Positions 48,101 to 60,500 of a stretch of 64,000 bases of DNA are shown here, piece after piece. Position numbers and translations under genes: made by a program. Positions within the stretch are counted from its first letter, which is position 1. Every line of letters starts with the position of its first letter. The notes under the pieces are model-generated. The model worked only from the letters and a program-made list of their open reading frames with translations. It made no database searches and had not been told where the DNA came from. The DNA is from Ectocarpus siliculosus (lineage: Eukaryota; Sar; Phaeophyceae; Ectocarpales; Ectocarpaceae): NCBI GenBank assembly GCA_000310025.1, contig FN649734.1:3644414-3708413 (forward strand). Direction: 5' to 3'.

Positions 48101-49360
48101 CAGTAGCAATCTTTTTTCTTTTTTTTGCGATAAGTTCCCGGCTTTGTCACGCCCGGTTCGTGATGTGCAGTACTCTCCTCTTGTCTCGGGTGCGCAAACA
48201 TTGTCGAAAACCCTGCCAGACATTGTTACAATGCATGTCAAACGACAGTGGGAACTACGATCGGAACTCAGTCTCATGTGCTCTGTGTTTTGAATCATCG
48301 AACATCATGCCGCTACCGCCCAGCTGTGGGATATGGCGCAAGGGCGGTCTATGGGGGCAGCGGACGGGGGGCGGGACCAGGACACGGGCGAAGGGGCGCT
48401 CCTACCGGCATCAAAGGCAATCGCGTTGGTCGGAATGCTCATGGCCTCCCACCAGCTCCCGTCGGGAAGGTGAGGACCTTTACACGGGCCGGCCGGTGGT
48501 TGCTGTCGCGAATCCAAGTAGCTGTTGTTGTTGGTGCTGCTGTTGACTTTTTTGTGTTGCCGTGCTCGCTGCTGCCTTTCGTCCGGTAGGTTTCTCTAAG
48601 CCAGCAAATGTACCGCACCAAGTATAGAATCGGGGCTAGGGTTGCGGTCTGCGTGTCTCCTCCCTGGTCTTATTTTCGTAGTTTCACCTTACTTTCTTTG
48701 CGTAGGTAGTCCCCTTTGTCGGCATCTGTTTCTCGAGGGCGGCCTCGACGGTCGATCGACGCAGCAGCGATGCCCTCGAGTAGCACCAGGCGGTGCCTCG
48801 TCCGGGTATGTGCGTGCAGCCGTCCCCATCTGCGAGGACCCCGCAGTAAGAGGTGCCCTTTCGCTGCGGTGGTGCACGAGGGATGATGATGTATGTGCGC
48901 TTTGGGAAGCTCTGGCGAATCGTTCTTCCCGAAAAGGTGGACGAGAGCGGTTGTGATCGACTCTAAATCACGCCAAATTTTATCTCTAAATAACGGCCAT
49001 CCATCCCTGCCGCGCTTCTTCCCTTTTTCGCGTTCATCGCTTTACCCGCGGATGATAAATTCGCTAGTCCAGGACACACCAGCAATGACTGCTGCCACGG
49101 CTTTGCGTGAACCTTTAGCGGAATTTCTCCACCCATCTCTCTTGACCAATGTTTTTTTTTGCTCTCCGCGTTTGCCTGTGCGGTCCCTCAGGTACGCCGT
49201 GAAGGACGAGAGTCGAGTCTGGCCCGTGCAGCAGTACCGGCTAGCCTCCGGGAGAGACGCGTTCCTCGAGGGCCTCCTGTCCCTCCACGAGGACGAGGAG
49301 AAAAGGACCAAGGGATGGATAGAGCGGAAGCTAGCGCCGGCGTACGACCCAGCGAATGAG
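45146..49360 (+). CDS. Probable mitochondrial single-span membrane protein, unknown family
   Basis: Seven exons join with fully compatible phases: 45146-45384, 46683-46800, 47351-47472, 47663-47951, 48324-48469, 48710-48805 (least certain) and 49192-49360, about 393 residues so far. The N-terminus (Arg/Ser/Ala-rich, almost no acid, MSCSRRTLLLCTYSHRRATA) is a typical mitochondrial presequence, followed by an Ala/Thr/Pro linker. Exon 2 holds one membrane segment (KMVLGFIGALGLWFLRS). Exons 3-5 look helical, in pairs (VFGKVLDSVRRAFPSGR-ATYPEFARHV; FLMVAFSAAVNTRPAERMRQ-LWDMAQ), reminiscent of EF-hand pairs without calcium-binding Asp loops. That comparison is only a guess from pattern. Exon 7 is charged (GWIERKLAPAYDPANE) and ends in phase 0, so at least one more exon should follow. 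A candidate lies at about 50452-50512 beyond a scaffold gap. Confidence 0.6.
45936..46158. mobile_element. MITE-like element with 55-bp terminal inverted repeats
   Basis: The left end 45936-45990 and right end 46104-46158 are inverted repeats with about three mismatches; the outer 16 bases (TTACCGTATATGACAC) are perfect. The interior is 113 bp with no coding capacity. Only a 2-nt TC could be a target duplication. The element lies in intron 1 of the 45146 gene. It is a plain non-autonomous DNA element; the superfamily cannot be set without its partner transposase. Confidence 0.88.
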
Positions 49361-50337
49361 GTGGGTAAAGGTAGCGGTTGTCGTTTTTCAACTAGCCGTG
49401 ATAGTGCGTGGCCCACTCGGTAGTACGTACCGCCTACGGTAGGTGCGCTTCTGGAAACCCTGGGATGTCAAGGTAGAATGGTTGTCTGTACTTCTGTTGG
49501 TGCTTTTTTTTTCCGTTTCGTTTGTTGGTGATGTTCGTCTCCATCGACGTGTCGAGATCAGCACTCCCCCCCGTTTCTCTCTGTACCCATCGATCGAGTG
49601 TCGCCATGTAGCCTACGGTTTTGTCGGTAGGAACGGTTTCTGGAGTGTAGGTTGGTTCGTTCCATTCACCAATGCCTCTAGTGATGTATGCTGCTGTGGC
49701 TGCAATGCAGGCACGCACGCGTTGCTAGCATCCGTGCGGTTGGAACAATGTTGCTTTCGTGTTAATCGACCCTTCGTCGGAAGATGGTGGCCCTCCGCAC
49801 TCTACTCGGACCCTTGCTCCCACCCTCTCGGTTTTTGTTTGTCTCACCATCACTGCCTACCTCCCTCTGCCCCCCACCATCTGTGCGTGACGCCATGACC
49901 GCTCTTTCAACCACTTTCTCCCCTCGTGTGCTGTTTTTTCACCCCACGTGCCCTGCCCTTTTTGCTTTTGCCTGCTGTGCACGCACGCGTACATGTGCCA
50001 GGAGCAAATATCGTTCGAGCTGTTCGAGCGAGTTTTGAGGAGCGGTCCGGTGTGTGCATGGGGGGAGTGCCTTGGCATCCGAAACCGCGACAAGCTCTGA
50101 AGTGCACGTAGTCTTGTTCTGATCGCGCGCTGGGTGGAGGCGGGGGGGGGGGGGGGGGGGGGTAAACCCTTATTCTTCCTTCCCCAATTCTTTAAACCCC
50201 CTTGGGGGGGGGGGGAAGGGGGAAATANNNNNNNNNNNNNNNNNNNNNNNNNNNNNNNNNNNNNNNNNNNNNNNNNNNNNNNNNNNNNNNNNNNNNNNNN
50301 NNNNNNNNNNNNNNNNNNNNNNNNNNNGCCCCGCCCA

Positions 50338-50376
<39 letters not shown>

Positions 50377-51536
50377 CCGGGGGCCGGCCCGGCGGGGGGG
50401 GTGGGTCCGCGGGGGGGGGGGGGGGAGGGGGGAATTACACTGCTCAACGCAGTGCAGGAGTGCCTCGCGCGAGGCTCTGGCATTAATTGTGTGTACTGCC
50501 GAAGCACGTAAGCATAGGGGTGTTCACCGGGGCTGCTCGTTCGACTATTGTGGGGGGAACGTGATGGAAGTTCTTCTTCGCCGAGTTGGCAATGATGCTG
50601 GCATATCGTCTTCGAACCTTATATTTCCAGAGCGTGTATATATTCGCGACATGAAATATGCGAGGGAGATTTCTATTGAGTTCTTGTTTGAGCGAGTCGG
50701 CAGCAAAACGGAATGTCAAATGTTCGACGTATCAGAGATCGGATGCGATTTTACTGTTTCAGTGAGCGGAAACTGGAACGTTTTTTTATGTGAAGACAAC
50801 AACAATAACAACAACAGCAGCAAACAACATGTTTTTGGCTTGCAAATTTCACAGGTTGGTTAGTGGGCGAGTTGCATTGTGTTGCAAGCTGTAGTGGCCT
50901 GCATCTGTTGTATGTTTCGTTGCTGCCACTGCAATGTCGGTTGCTAAATAGACAACATACATACATGTGTACCTTTTTGGGTACATAGGGCCTGTCCACG
51001 GAATGCGTCGCATCATCAGTGAGTTTAGTTGACCCGGTACGGGTGTTTGAAGGTCAACTGAGCAGGGAGCGGTTTCCAGAGACCGGAGCGTTAATTCGAT
51101 GCAAAAACTTTGTTGTTTCTGCTCCATTTTTCATTTTTCGGTTCTGGTGCCTACCAGCAGCACCGGTCACACACGTTCACACGTTCGAGCTCCTCTCCTA
51201 GGGGGGAGTTCATGTTACCTTCAACCCGTGTTGGTGTGTTCTTTTCAGCAGGTCGTTGCTCAAGCCTTTTCAACCCACTGCGCACGATCTCTCAAACTCT
51301 CAACCTCGCCTACGAACGAACGTGGTTTTAACCAACTCAACACCAACTGCTGCAAATGCGAGCGGGCGAAACTGCACTGATTTGGATTTGATTTGTCGGA
51401 GACGCTAGGGGGTACGTGGAATATTCGGCATACCAGGCTTTGAACGTACATATTTTATCTTCTCGGTTGATCCCCTCGCTTCATGAAAACAAGTTGCATG
51501 ACAAGGGGCAGACAGCACAGGGAGACAGGCGACACC
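49361..51536. other. 3' part of the upstream gene plus intergenic sequence, with scaffold gap
   Basis: The only exon candidate is about 50452-50512 (acceptor GTGCAG, then ECLARGSGINCVYCRST and stop), a possible end of the 45146 gene. G-run sequence at 50140-50227 and 50338-50430 around the gap is probably poor. 50513-51536 shows no exon. Confidence 0.35.
50228..50327. other. Scaffold gap (100 N)
   Basis: 100 N flanked on both sides by long G runs. Confidence 0.99.
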
Positions 51537-54500
51537 ATGTTGGAGCCAGCAGAGAGGGCGCGACGCTTGGCCGGCACCGCCATGGCGTCACTTTTGACCG
51601 CGGCTCTGTTTCTGTCAGTCATGGTCGACTCCTTCGTCGTACAGACGCGAGCGAATAGCCAACCTCGCCCCGATCGCATGAGCAGCAGGAGCAGCCTTGC
51701 TGCAGCAGCAGCAGCGACTGCAGCGAGATCTTGCGGCGACTCGAACGCTCGCGCTCGTGGCGGTGGCCAGCTGAGGAGAGTTGTCGAGGGCGTTCGTGGG
51801 GGTGAGAGCGGCGCGGGGGGAGCCTTGTCGGCGTCTGCGGCTGATGCTGCTGTCCCAGGGGAGCTGGTTGACGTTCTCGGCGACAACGCGGGTGTCCTCA
51901 GCGCGGAGCAGCGGAAGATGGCTGCGACGTTGGTGCAGCTTGGACAGGTACAGCAGCAGTACAGTAGATCCCCCGAAGAGGGTGCGACTAGGCGGGCGGT
52001 CTTCGTGTTCTCGTTGCGTAGTCGGAGAGGTTTTCTCGTGCGTTTTAGTAGGCGTCGTTGTTGTTTTTCAAAAGTTGGTTGAATCATGATCCCGGTGTAT
52101 GACGAGAGATCCTACAACAGTAGGGATAGCACAAAGAGGTTCATACGAGTATGATGACAGCTGTGAGGTTAACACCACAGACGACGACCGCGGGGCGTGC
52201 TATGTTGTGGTACGTGCAAGTACTGTACCCACGGCAGCAGAGAAAAATTTCGCTCAATGATACTAGGTCGCTTGGTGCTTGCGCCTTGCGGTGAAATAGG
52301 GTTGTGCACGGGCACTCGGGTATCGGTTGGAAGATGCGGCGTATTGGTCCAGCTGGTTTGGTCGTTGTTCGCACAGAGCAAAAACAGACGACTCATGGTA
52401 ATCGGCCCCCCAGCTGTTGTCTGCATTCAGTTTGTCTGCTGATACCACGGTGGTTATTCTGCGTTTACCCCTACTAACTTTTACTGTAGAGTGTAAAATC
52501 TTCGGCGTCCAAGATCCCTTGCCTGTCGTAGACTACCAGGAGGTGTCGACAGCGGAAAGTAGTACTTCCAAGAGAAGTACTTCTACATGTTTGTGAAGCA
52601 TGAGTCCTCGCTCCTGTATTTATCATGTACGTACTCCGAAACACTTGATTTTACAGGAACACCAGCACTGACTGCTACGCATATGTAGGCTACAGGTTCT
52701 GCCACAAACGCGCTGAAAAATCGAGGAAAACTCGTGAAACTTTTGCTCCGCCCCTCCCCCTTACCTCTCTCGCTTATCTTGAGTGTGCCCCCCTCCTGCT
52801 GGTGGTTGTCTGTTGTCGTTGTTGTCCCAGGGACACCTCTTCGAGGGGTGGCCGGAGGCAGGCACGAGCGACGACAGCAAGAGGAGTCTCATGGACCAGT
52901 CCATCGGCCTCGACGCCAAGTACCCGGGGGGGCTCGCGACGTACGTCAACAAGGTGATTTTCTTTACAGTTTGCGTGGTGCAGGCGACAAACCCACAACA
53001 AATCGAAAGAAAAAAGGGCGATGATTCATGCTACGGTTGGTATGGTACGTACTCGCGGTAGTTGATTGCGAGTGGTAGAGTTTCGATGGCCCTAAGGGCG
53101 CAAGGTTTCGGTACCACGGTACGAGTTAGTAGGTACCCACCGCTGGGCCGGGAGCTTTAGAGGTACAGAACACATCGCTGGGACAGGACACAACATCAAT
53201 TAGCACCTCCTCGTCGCGCCCGCCGGATGACTATTTACAACAGCGCTTAACGTCGCACAGCATTGTAGATAGGCTAAACACTGCAAGGTTTGAGTCGTAC
53301 CCCGCGGCTCATTTCCACGCCCTATCTATTATAGTGTGGGCTCGAGGGCGGGTTGGAACGCCAATCGGGTCTTGCCGTTGTGGAGAACCTCTTGTGCTGC
53401 TGATGCCCACGACGTCTCCTGCCGTTCGTCCCATTTTCAAACACAACAACCAATCAGGCGCGGCAGCTGCTCAAGGAGGCGTCGGAAGGGCTGAACCCTT
53501 TCGAGGGGTTCACGCCCAAGCTCGCAGACGGAGAGAGCCTGGTTTTCGGCACGGAGGAGTTCGATGAGATGGAGGCGAAGGGCTTGGAGGCTGCCGCTAA
53601 GACGGCCTTCGTCTTGGTGAGGTCTGTTTCAGGAACGGTTGTTGGCGTTAGCGGTGGTGGTGGTGATGATGATGCTGTTGCTACTGCTGCTGCTACTGTG
53701 TGTTGGTGGTGCTGGTGATGTCGTTACAGCATGCGTTTCGTGTTGTTTTCTGGTGTTTGCTTGTCAGCAGTGATGAGGCTAGTTGGCAACAGCATGCCGC
53801 ACAGGTGCTATTTTTGTTGCCTCCTCGGGAGGTGACCTTCGACGGTCGTGGCGACAGCTGTTGCCTCCGCGGCTACCCTTTCTTCCCTGTGGGCCCAGCG
53901 GCCTCTTTGGGTATGTATTGCCAGTTTGCTCTAGTTTTTGATGGTGCCAGTGGCCCGTCTTCTTCAACGGGACCCCGCAGATTGGACGATTTGGGACAAG
54001 CAAACGCTTGGCACGGAAGGATTTGGACGAGTACGTAGTCCATGGGACCGGAGGCAGAGGCGGATGCCAGCCATTTTTGGTGTCGGTAACAATCTAAGAA
54101 GTCGGGGGGGGGTGTTGGTGTCTAGCCGTCCGTGGGTTTTCCCAGTAACACTGCGGTTGCCGGGTCGGTTCGTCACGGCATTCCATTTTGGGGAAGCGTT
54201 CCGTTTTACGCTGTCATGTTCCCTCCCGCCCTCCCCGTCGAACAGATGCGAGGTCCATGGCATTGAAGTGGCCAAGGAAGGAAACCACGAGTGAATAACA
54301 CCCCCCCCCCCCCGACCTCCTTTCTCCCGATGTGTTATGTTCTCTCGCGCTTTGGCGCTACTTGTACATGCAAGGTCGCCGGCGGGCTTGGCGAGAGGTT
54401 GGGATACGACGGCATCAAGCTCGCTCTTCCTGTGGAGGTGAGAGAAAAATCATCACCTGCTGCCCGACGACGACTCGCCTGTCAGAAATGTTCCGCTGGA

Positions 54501-57500
54501 GTTTTTAGGCCGGGAACTCGTTTGGGTGCGCTCCTTGACTATGCCGGGACCTGTTGAACAGCTTGAGCTCTTGGGGATCACGTTCCAAAGGCTTCTTCTT
54601 TGCCGCCCGTGTGTTGGGTCGTTGGACGAGGCTTGATGGCAAAGGCATTTTGTTGAGGCGATGATGGAGGCGGTGATGGTTTTCACGGTACTGTAGTCGT
54701 GAGGTTGTCGACTGCGGCCCAGAGCACACTAACCACGCAATGAAATCAGCGTTTACTTCCAGCCAACGCCCCCTAAGAAATGAGATGCGTTCTGAGACAC
54801 GCCTCCCCTCCCCCCGCCGAGATGCCAGTACGAGCCAGAACAGGCAGCGACACATCGTCCCCGTGGCACGCGTCTCTTCTCGCACCATTTCGGCATGTCT
54901 TTTTGGAGTTGTGCGAAACCTCCACCGTTTCCCTCTCCAGTATGTTTGTAGTCGCCTGCTCCACGCCGTTTTTGTTTTGTGCGGCGGGTGGGATGGTCAC
55001 TTGCTTGGCTTGACGACCGCAGCACTCGTTCTCTTGGTGGCTTATCGGGGTTCTGAGGGGCTGTTGTGTCGAAACTTTTTTTTTTGTTCCTTTTTTGGTT
55101 TGTTGCGCCGCTTGCTAGAGTGTTATGCTCTAACGTGCGTTGCTTCGTGCGTGGTCGGTGTCGTTGTCGATTCAACTTCCCCGTGCTGCTGCTGCTGCTG
55201 CTGCCGGGCGTCCAGGTTTCGACGAGGCAGCGGTACCTCGAGCTTTACTGCAAGCACATCCTTGCTCTTCAGGTATTTCGGCGAAAACGAGGGATCGCGG
55301 TTTGTCGTTTATGTTCGGATGGCCGTCCAAGATCGATTTGTAGGAGCATACATCCCCTGTCTACCTGTGGCTTTCTCGAGACCGTTTGTATCCAAACCCA
55401 ATGAAAATGAAGGTGTAAATCCAAACAAGCCAGAGGGGTCAAGCCAAGTCCGGCTTCACAACGATCACACCCGGCGTCGGTGGCATCCTGCATCTGTGTT
55501 GATCATCCGGTGTGAGGTGGTGCCATCTGTCACGAGTGTTCGGTTTCGTGAGGCAAACATGGCCGCGCGGGGGGGGGGGTACGACTTTCGGAGGGAGAGT
55601 TGTCATTCGTATTGACACGGGACACCGGTTAGTGCTTCGTTGGACGACGTCGAGACCTTCTGAGGCGGCCAGTTTTGGAAGCGTCCACCCTTTTGCGAAG
55701 CACGGCGGCACCCTGGTGTCCTGTCGTCAGTGGGAGGGTGTGGTCTCCAAAATTGTGTGTGTCCGTGTTCCCCCTCTCGCGGTCGGAGGCAAAAATATTG
55801 ACAAGTCGAATGTGTGCGCAAGGAGCATGGGCTACTGATCTTGATGGTGGTCCTCCTCCTCCAGGCCCGATTTTATCCGTCGTTTTCTCGCTTACACACA
55901 CACACACACACACAAAGTGCGAAGCGAAGCGAGCGGCAACGCGATCAACCATTGTCGACTTTTGCCTCGCCCATGCTCGCTCTACATGTGCCCGACCCGG
56001 TGCCGCAACGACAATCTGGAAAAATCCCCCACGCTTGGGCCAGGCGAAGTGCCGCCGGCTGCCGGGGGCCCCGGCGGATCTGACCCTCCCCCTGGTGATC
56101 ATGACCAGCGACGACACGGACGCCAAGACCCGTGAGTTGGTGGAGAAGGAGGGACGTTACGGCATGGCGGAGGGGCAGATCATCATCGTCATGCAGGACA
56201 AGGTGTGTGAAAGAGATAAAGTACAAAACTTTTTTTGGTTGTTTGTTTCGTTGCGGACGTGCAATATTTTATCTTGAATAAGTTATTTAGGAAATACAAA
56301 TGATTCGATCACCGAAAGAATATCCGTTCGAGATATTACCACAGTCAAAGAGGATGGGTTGAATGAAATGTTTACAGTGAAGGGTGGCGGTTTCTGGGAA
56401 AAGTCACTGCCCGCATTTTTGGAACGTGCTCAAGGCCGTGTGGTATGGGATGGACGACCGACCACACATAACCCGACGCTTTTTGAACGGTCTTACGTTC
56501 AGAATTTCGGGTGTTGGTGCGATTGTGTTAGCCGTTTATACGGAGTGAGTTTTCGGGAGAATAAAAAAGAAACAGCTTGGCGGGGGACGTTTCGGAACCT
56601 AAATATACGGGGGTGGACTCATGATCGTGCATCGGGGGCGGGGGGGCAAGGGGGAGGCGCCACAGTAGGTGCATATCTACCAAGAGATCGGTGTAGTTTG
56701 GCGTGTCGTGTTCACAAGCGTTTTCTCGAACGGCGCACGACAGCGGCGACTCCGTATCAACGATCGAAACATCTGAACGCCAATCAAGTGGTGACACTTG
56801 TAACGGTTTTCAGACCACGCACGCACGCACGCACGCACGCTCACGCGAAGTTGCTACTACCGCCGCTGTCGTCGTCGCCGTTTGTTGCCGTTTGTTGCCG
56901 TACTCTACCGCTGTGTTCTCTCGAAACGACACCATAACGTGCGTCAATCAGGTCCCTGCCCTGGGAGACAGCTCGGCCAGCCTGGTGCTGTCCGACCCCT
57001 TCACGCTGGAGACCAAGCCCCACGGCCACGGCGACGTGCACCACCTCCTCCTCAGGGAAGGGGTGGCGGAGAAGCTCAAGGGAGGCGGGTTCGAGTGGCT
57101 CTTCTTCTTCCAGGACACGAACGCGTTGGTGAGGGGTTTCTCCTTCGGTGCTTTCCTTTTTTTTTTTTTTTTGTGCATGAACTCATAGCCAGGGCTCCGG
57201 GTACGCGTCGTCCCGGATAAGGGGGATCCACGTGTGTTAATTTTAGCGATATCCGTGAGCAATAGCTTGGTTGTCGATTTCTTGAGAATACCTGGTATAC
57301 TTCCACAAAAAAACAGAGAAGGACCTGCACTGTAACCACAGTCGAAAGAGATCTGCAGAAATCTTTTCGGTGGTGAGTGGAGGGAAACCGGCGGGAAACT
57401 ATGTACATCGCTGGTGTCGCGGGGGGGGTGGGTCGTCTGTGTGGGCGGTTGGTTGGTCTGTTGTTAGGCGAGAACAGTGAAACGCGAAACGGCCCAGGAA

Positions 57501-60500
57501 ATTTTCGCGGAGAGGCGGTGGTCGGAAAGCCGCAAGGCGATCGGCCACGATTGTTTTTTGTTTTTTGTTTCGGTGCTTCAAGAGTCCTCTGGTAAGTGCA
57601 AGCCTGCTCCCTCAACCGTGTTGGGTGTGTGCATATCACTTGCCGTAAATGGCTCTACTCTTTTATGTCTTGTTGTTGTTGTCGTTGTGACAGCGGTTCT
57701 GTGCGGTTGTCAGAGTGCTCCAAGAGAGTCAGTCCTGACGTATCCAAGGGTGTGGCGATGATGTTGACGTGGACGAGCATAATCTTGCGATGCCTTCATC
57801 CCGTTGAGAAGCAACGCTTCAGCCTGTGGCCAGTATGGTATCCAGCCAACTGCGTGTGAGTACGAAGAAGACCAACTGCTTCAAATTCCAACCCCGTGGG
57901 GCATACTTTTGTTTTGTGCCGTGAAGACGACCATCCCTCCATGCCAACCAGGACGCCCGAATGTTTTTTTTATTTTTATTGTCCATACGCAAGTCTGAAC
58001 TCTGGCCGTTTGCAGTGACTGCTGCCCGGACCATGTGCAACCTCGTATAGGTCAGCCCTTGTCACTGGTCAGCCGAATGCGCCGTTGCGACAGTGACGTC
58101 ACTCATGTGGCCTCCTCTCAGAGAACACGTCTGTTTGTTGTTGTCAATGTGCGCGTCGGACGTTATTCTTTTTTTTTTCTTCTTTTTTTGTGCGTGCTTG
58201 CAGGTTCTGAACTCGCTGTTGCCGGCGCTGGGCGTGAGCGCGAGCAAGGGCTACCACATGAACTCCATCTGCGTGCCGCGGAAAGCGAAGGAGGCGGCTG
58301 GCGCCATCACGGCCTTGACGAAGGACGATGGGTGAGATGGAGAGGGAGAGAAGGCAAGAGGTCGGAAGCAGGACAGGGGAAGAGATAAAAGAGGGGGGAG
58401 AGACAAGCAGGAGAGGGGGGGAGGGAAGCCTGTCAAGCCTGCGAAGGAGTGCGTTCTTGCAGCTGCTCCTTCTCTCTCTCTCGGGCCGTTGTCGATTTTT
58501 CCCTCCTGCGGCTGGGTGACGCGCCCGTCTTTCCGCTTCTGTCACCCCCCCCCCCCCCCCCCCGTCTCTCCCTCCCACGAACGAAACCGCGACGACAAGA
58601 ACGTCGTTGATCATCAACGTGGAGTACAACCAGCTGGACCCAATCCTTCGAGCGACGGTCTCGCCGGAGGGGGACGTCAACGACCCGAACACGGGACTGT
58701 CACCTTTCCCGGGAAACACCAACAACCTTGTCTTCATGCTCGAGCCCTACCTCAAGGTAATTTTGTTCTTCCTCAGCAGCCCGGGAGCCGCGGCTGTTGC
58801 CCCCTCATGCACCAGCTGTTTCTTGCTGTTGCACATGCTCTGTATCCGGGGATTGAGGGGCTGAGGCGTTGTTGGCAGCAACGGCGAAAAGCTGTGGTGT
58901 AAAATGTACATTTCACCCTCTCCTTCTTGGGTGTGTCTGTGTTGTGGGCGTGCGTGTGATTGTCTGTCGCCTTGGGTTCGCCTTGTTCCGGGCGGGGGGT
59001 CGGTCTCATCGAAGTGCAGCCTGCCCGGTCTGTGGACAGCAGCCGAACAGGGTGCCCTCGCCGGCCGAACCTCGGTGTGTCGAGAGCGTGTGTCATGTCA
59101 TGAGACGTGGCGGTCCAAGAGGGAGATGGTCCCCGAGAGGAGTGAAGTTACGAAGAGGGGCCACAAGCATTCTCTAGTGGCACCCACCCCTCTGCGTGGC
59201 CGTTCGTGCCTTGCTGCACCACCGCTCCAATCGCGCGTCCAATCGTTTGGAATACGCCAGGTGTTGAAGGGGGAGGACGAGGGGGTTGTGGTCGAGTTCG
59301 TCAACCCCAAGTATAAGGCCGGCAGCCGGACGGAGTTCAAGAAGCCCACCCGGCTCGAGTGCATGATGCAGGACTTCCCCAAGCTCATGTCCAAGGAACT
59401 GGGCGACGCTGCGAAGGTACACGTACAGGGGTGTTGCTCGGCCGACGGACTCGGTCGCCGCACTCGCTGCCTCTTGAGCTCGCCTAACCAGTGTGCGATC
59501 GACCGTTGCAGGATAGTTGTTACTGGGAGAGATGGATGGCCCAGTTCGATCTACAAGTAGTCGCCGTGCGTGTCCCGGGAGTATTTTTTGGCAGAGAGGA
59601 TCTTGATCGGTGTGTGTGTGTACTGTAGGGGGGTGCACTGGCTGAAGTGCATTGCCCTGGAGCGCTCTGCTATGAGTCTTGGCATTCCTGTGCCTCTACA
59701 GTCTGTGTCAGGCCGTAGTGCGGGAAGGCCTAGGGCTTACGTCCAGGGTTGTTCGTTCGTCGGTTACACGGTCCTGCTCGAAGCAGTGATCCTATGCGCC
59801 CACCAATTCCACTTCTATGTTGAAGACGTGCCAAATTTCGCAGAGGTCCGATCTGCCCTCCCCTCCCTTCCCCAGACACGGCAAAAAAACGTTTTGCGGG
59901 GAGTCTGAAGCTTGTACCCTGCCTCCTATTTTGTGGCCGACGACCCCCCCCCCCCGTACCTATGTGTGTTTTTGATTTTTCGTAGATCGGGTTCACTTCT
60001 TTCGACAAGTGGCTTACCTTCTCGCCGGCCAAGAACGACCTAGAATCGGCTGCGGCGGCCGCGGCGGACGGCGTGCCCCCGGGGACCGCCTCGAGCGCCG
60101 AATCTGAGTTTTACGCCCAGGCGGCGCGGCGACTGCAGATGGTCAGTGGCAGTCGGGGCGTTGGCTGCTTGAGGGTGGCGTTGTGGTTCGAAAATGTGTT
60201 GGTGTTGGTGGAGGCTTTGCTAGGCAAGGCGGTTGTGCCCACGTCAGTTGTGGGCGTTGAGGAAACGGCTGTAGTATGTGTTTTTGGCCGGTGTGCCGCA
60301 GTCGCTGTTCGTTTGCTACCAAAGCAGTCTTGGCAAAAGCACAGCAGGAGAGCTCCCAAGCAATACTCTGTCAAGCACTATGGGACAAACACATCACCAC
60401 AGGGAAGGGTTTGTTCCGATCGGATCCAATGGTTTTTGTCGCCCCCTGTCTGTTCTTCCCAATAACACGATGGGAGTGCCGACATATTGGCGGCCTTTTA

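Noticed and set aside
50489-50863. 124-residue plus-strand frame right of the second gap
   Set aside because: Its end is a low-complexity Asn run, the composition is AT-rich and it has no recognisable domain or link to neighbours.
53640-53720. GGT/GAT/GCT-rich stretch as a coding repeat
   Set aside because: It lies in USP intron 3 with no frame continuity to the flanking exons.
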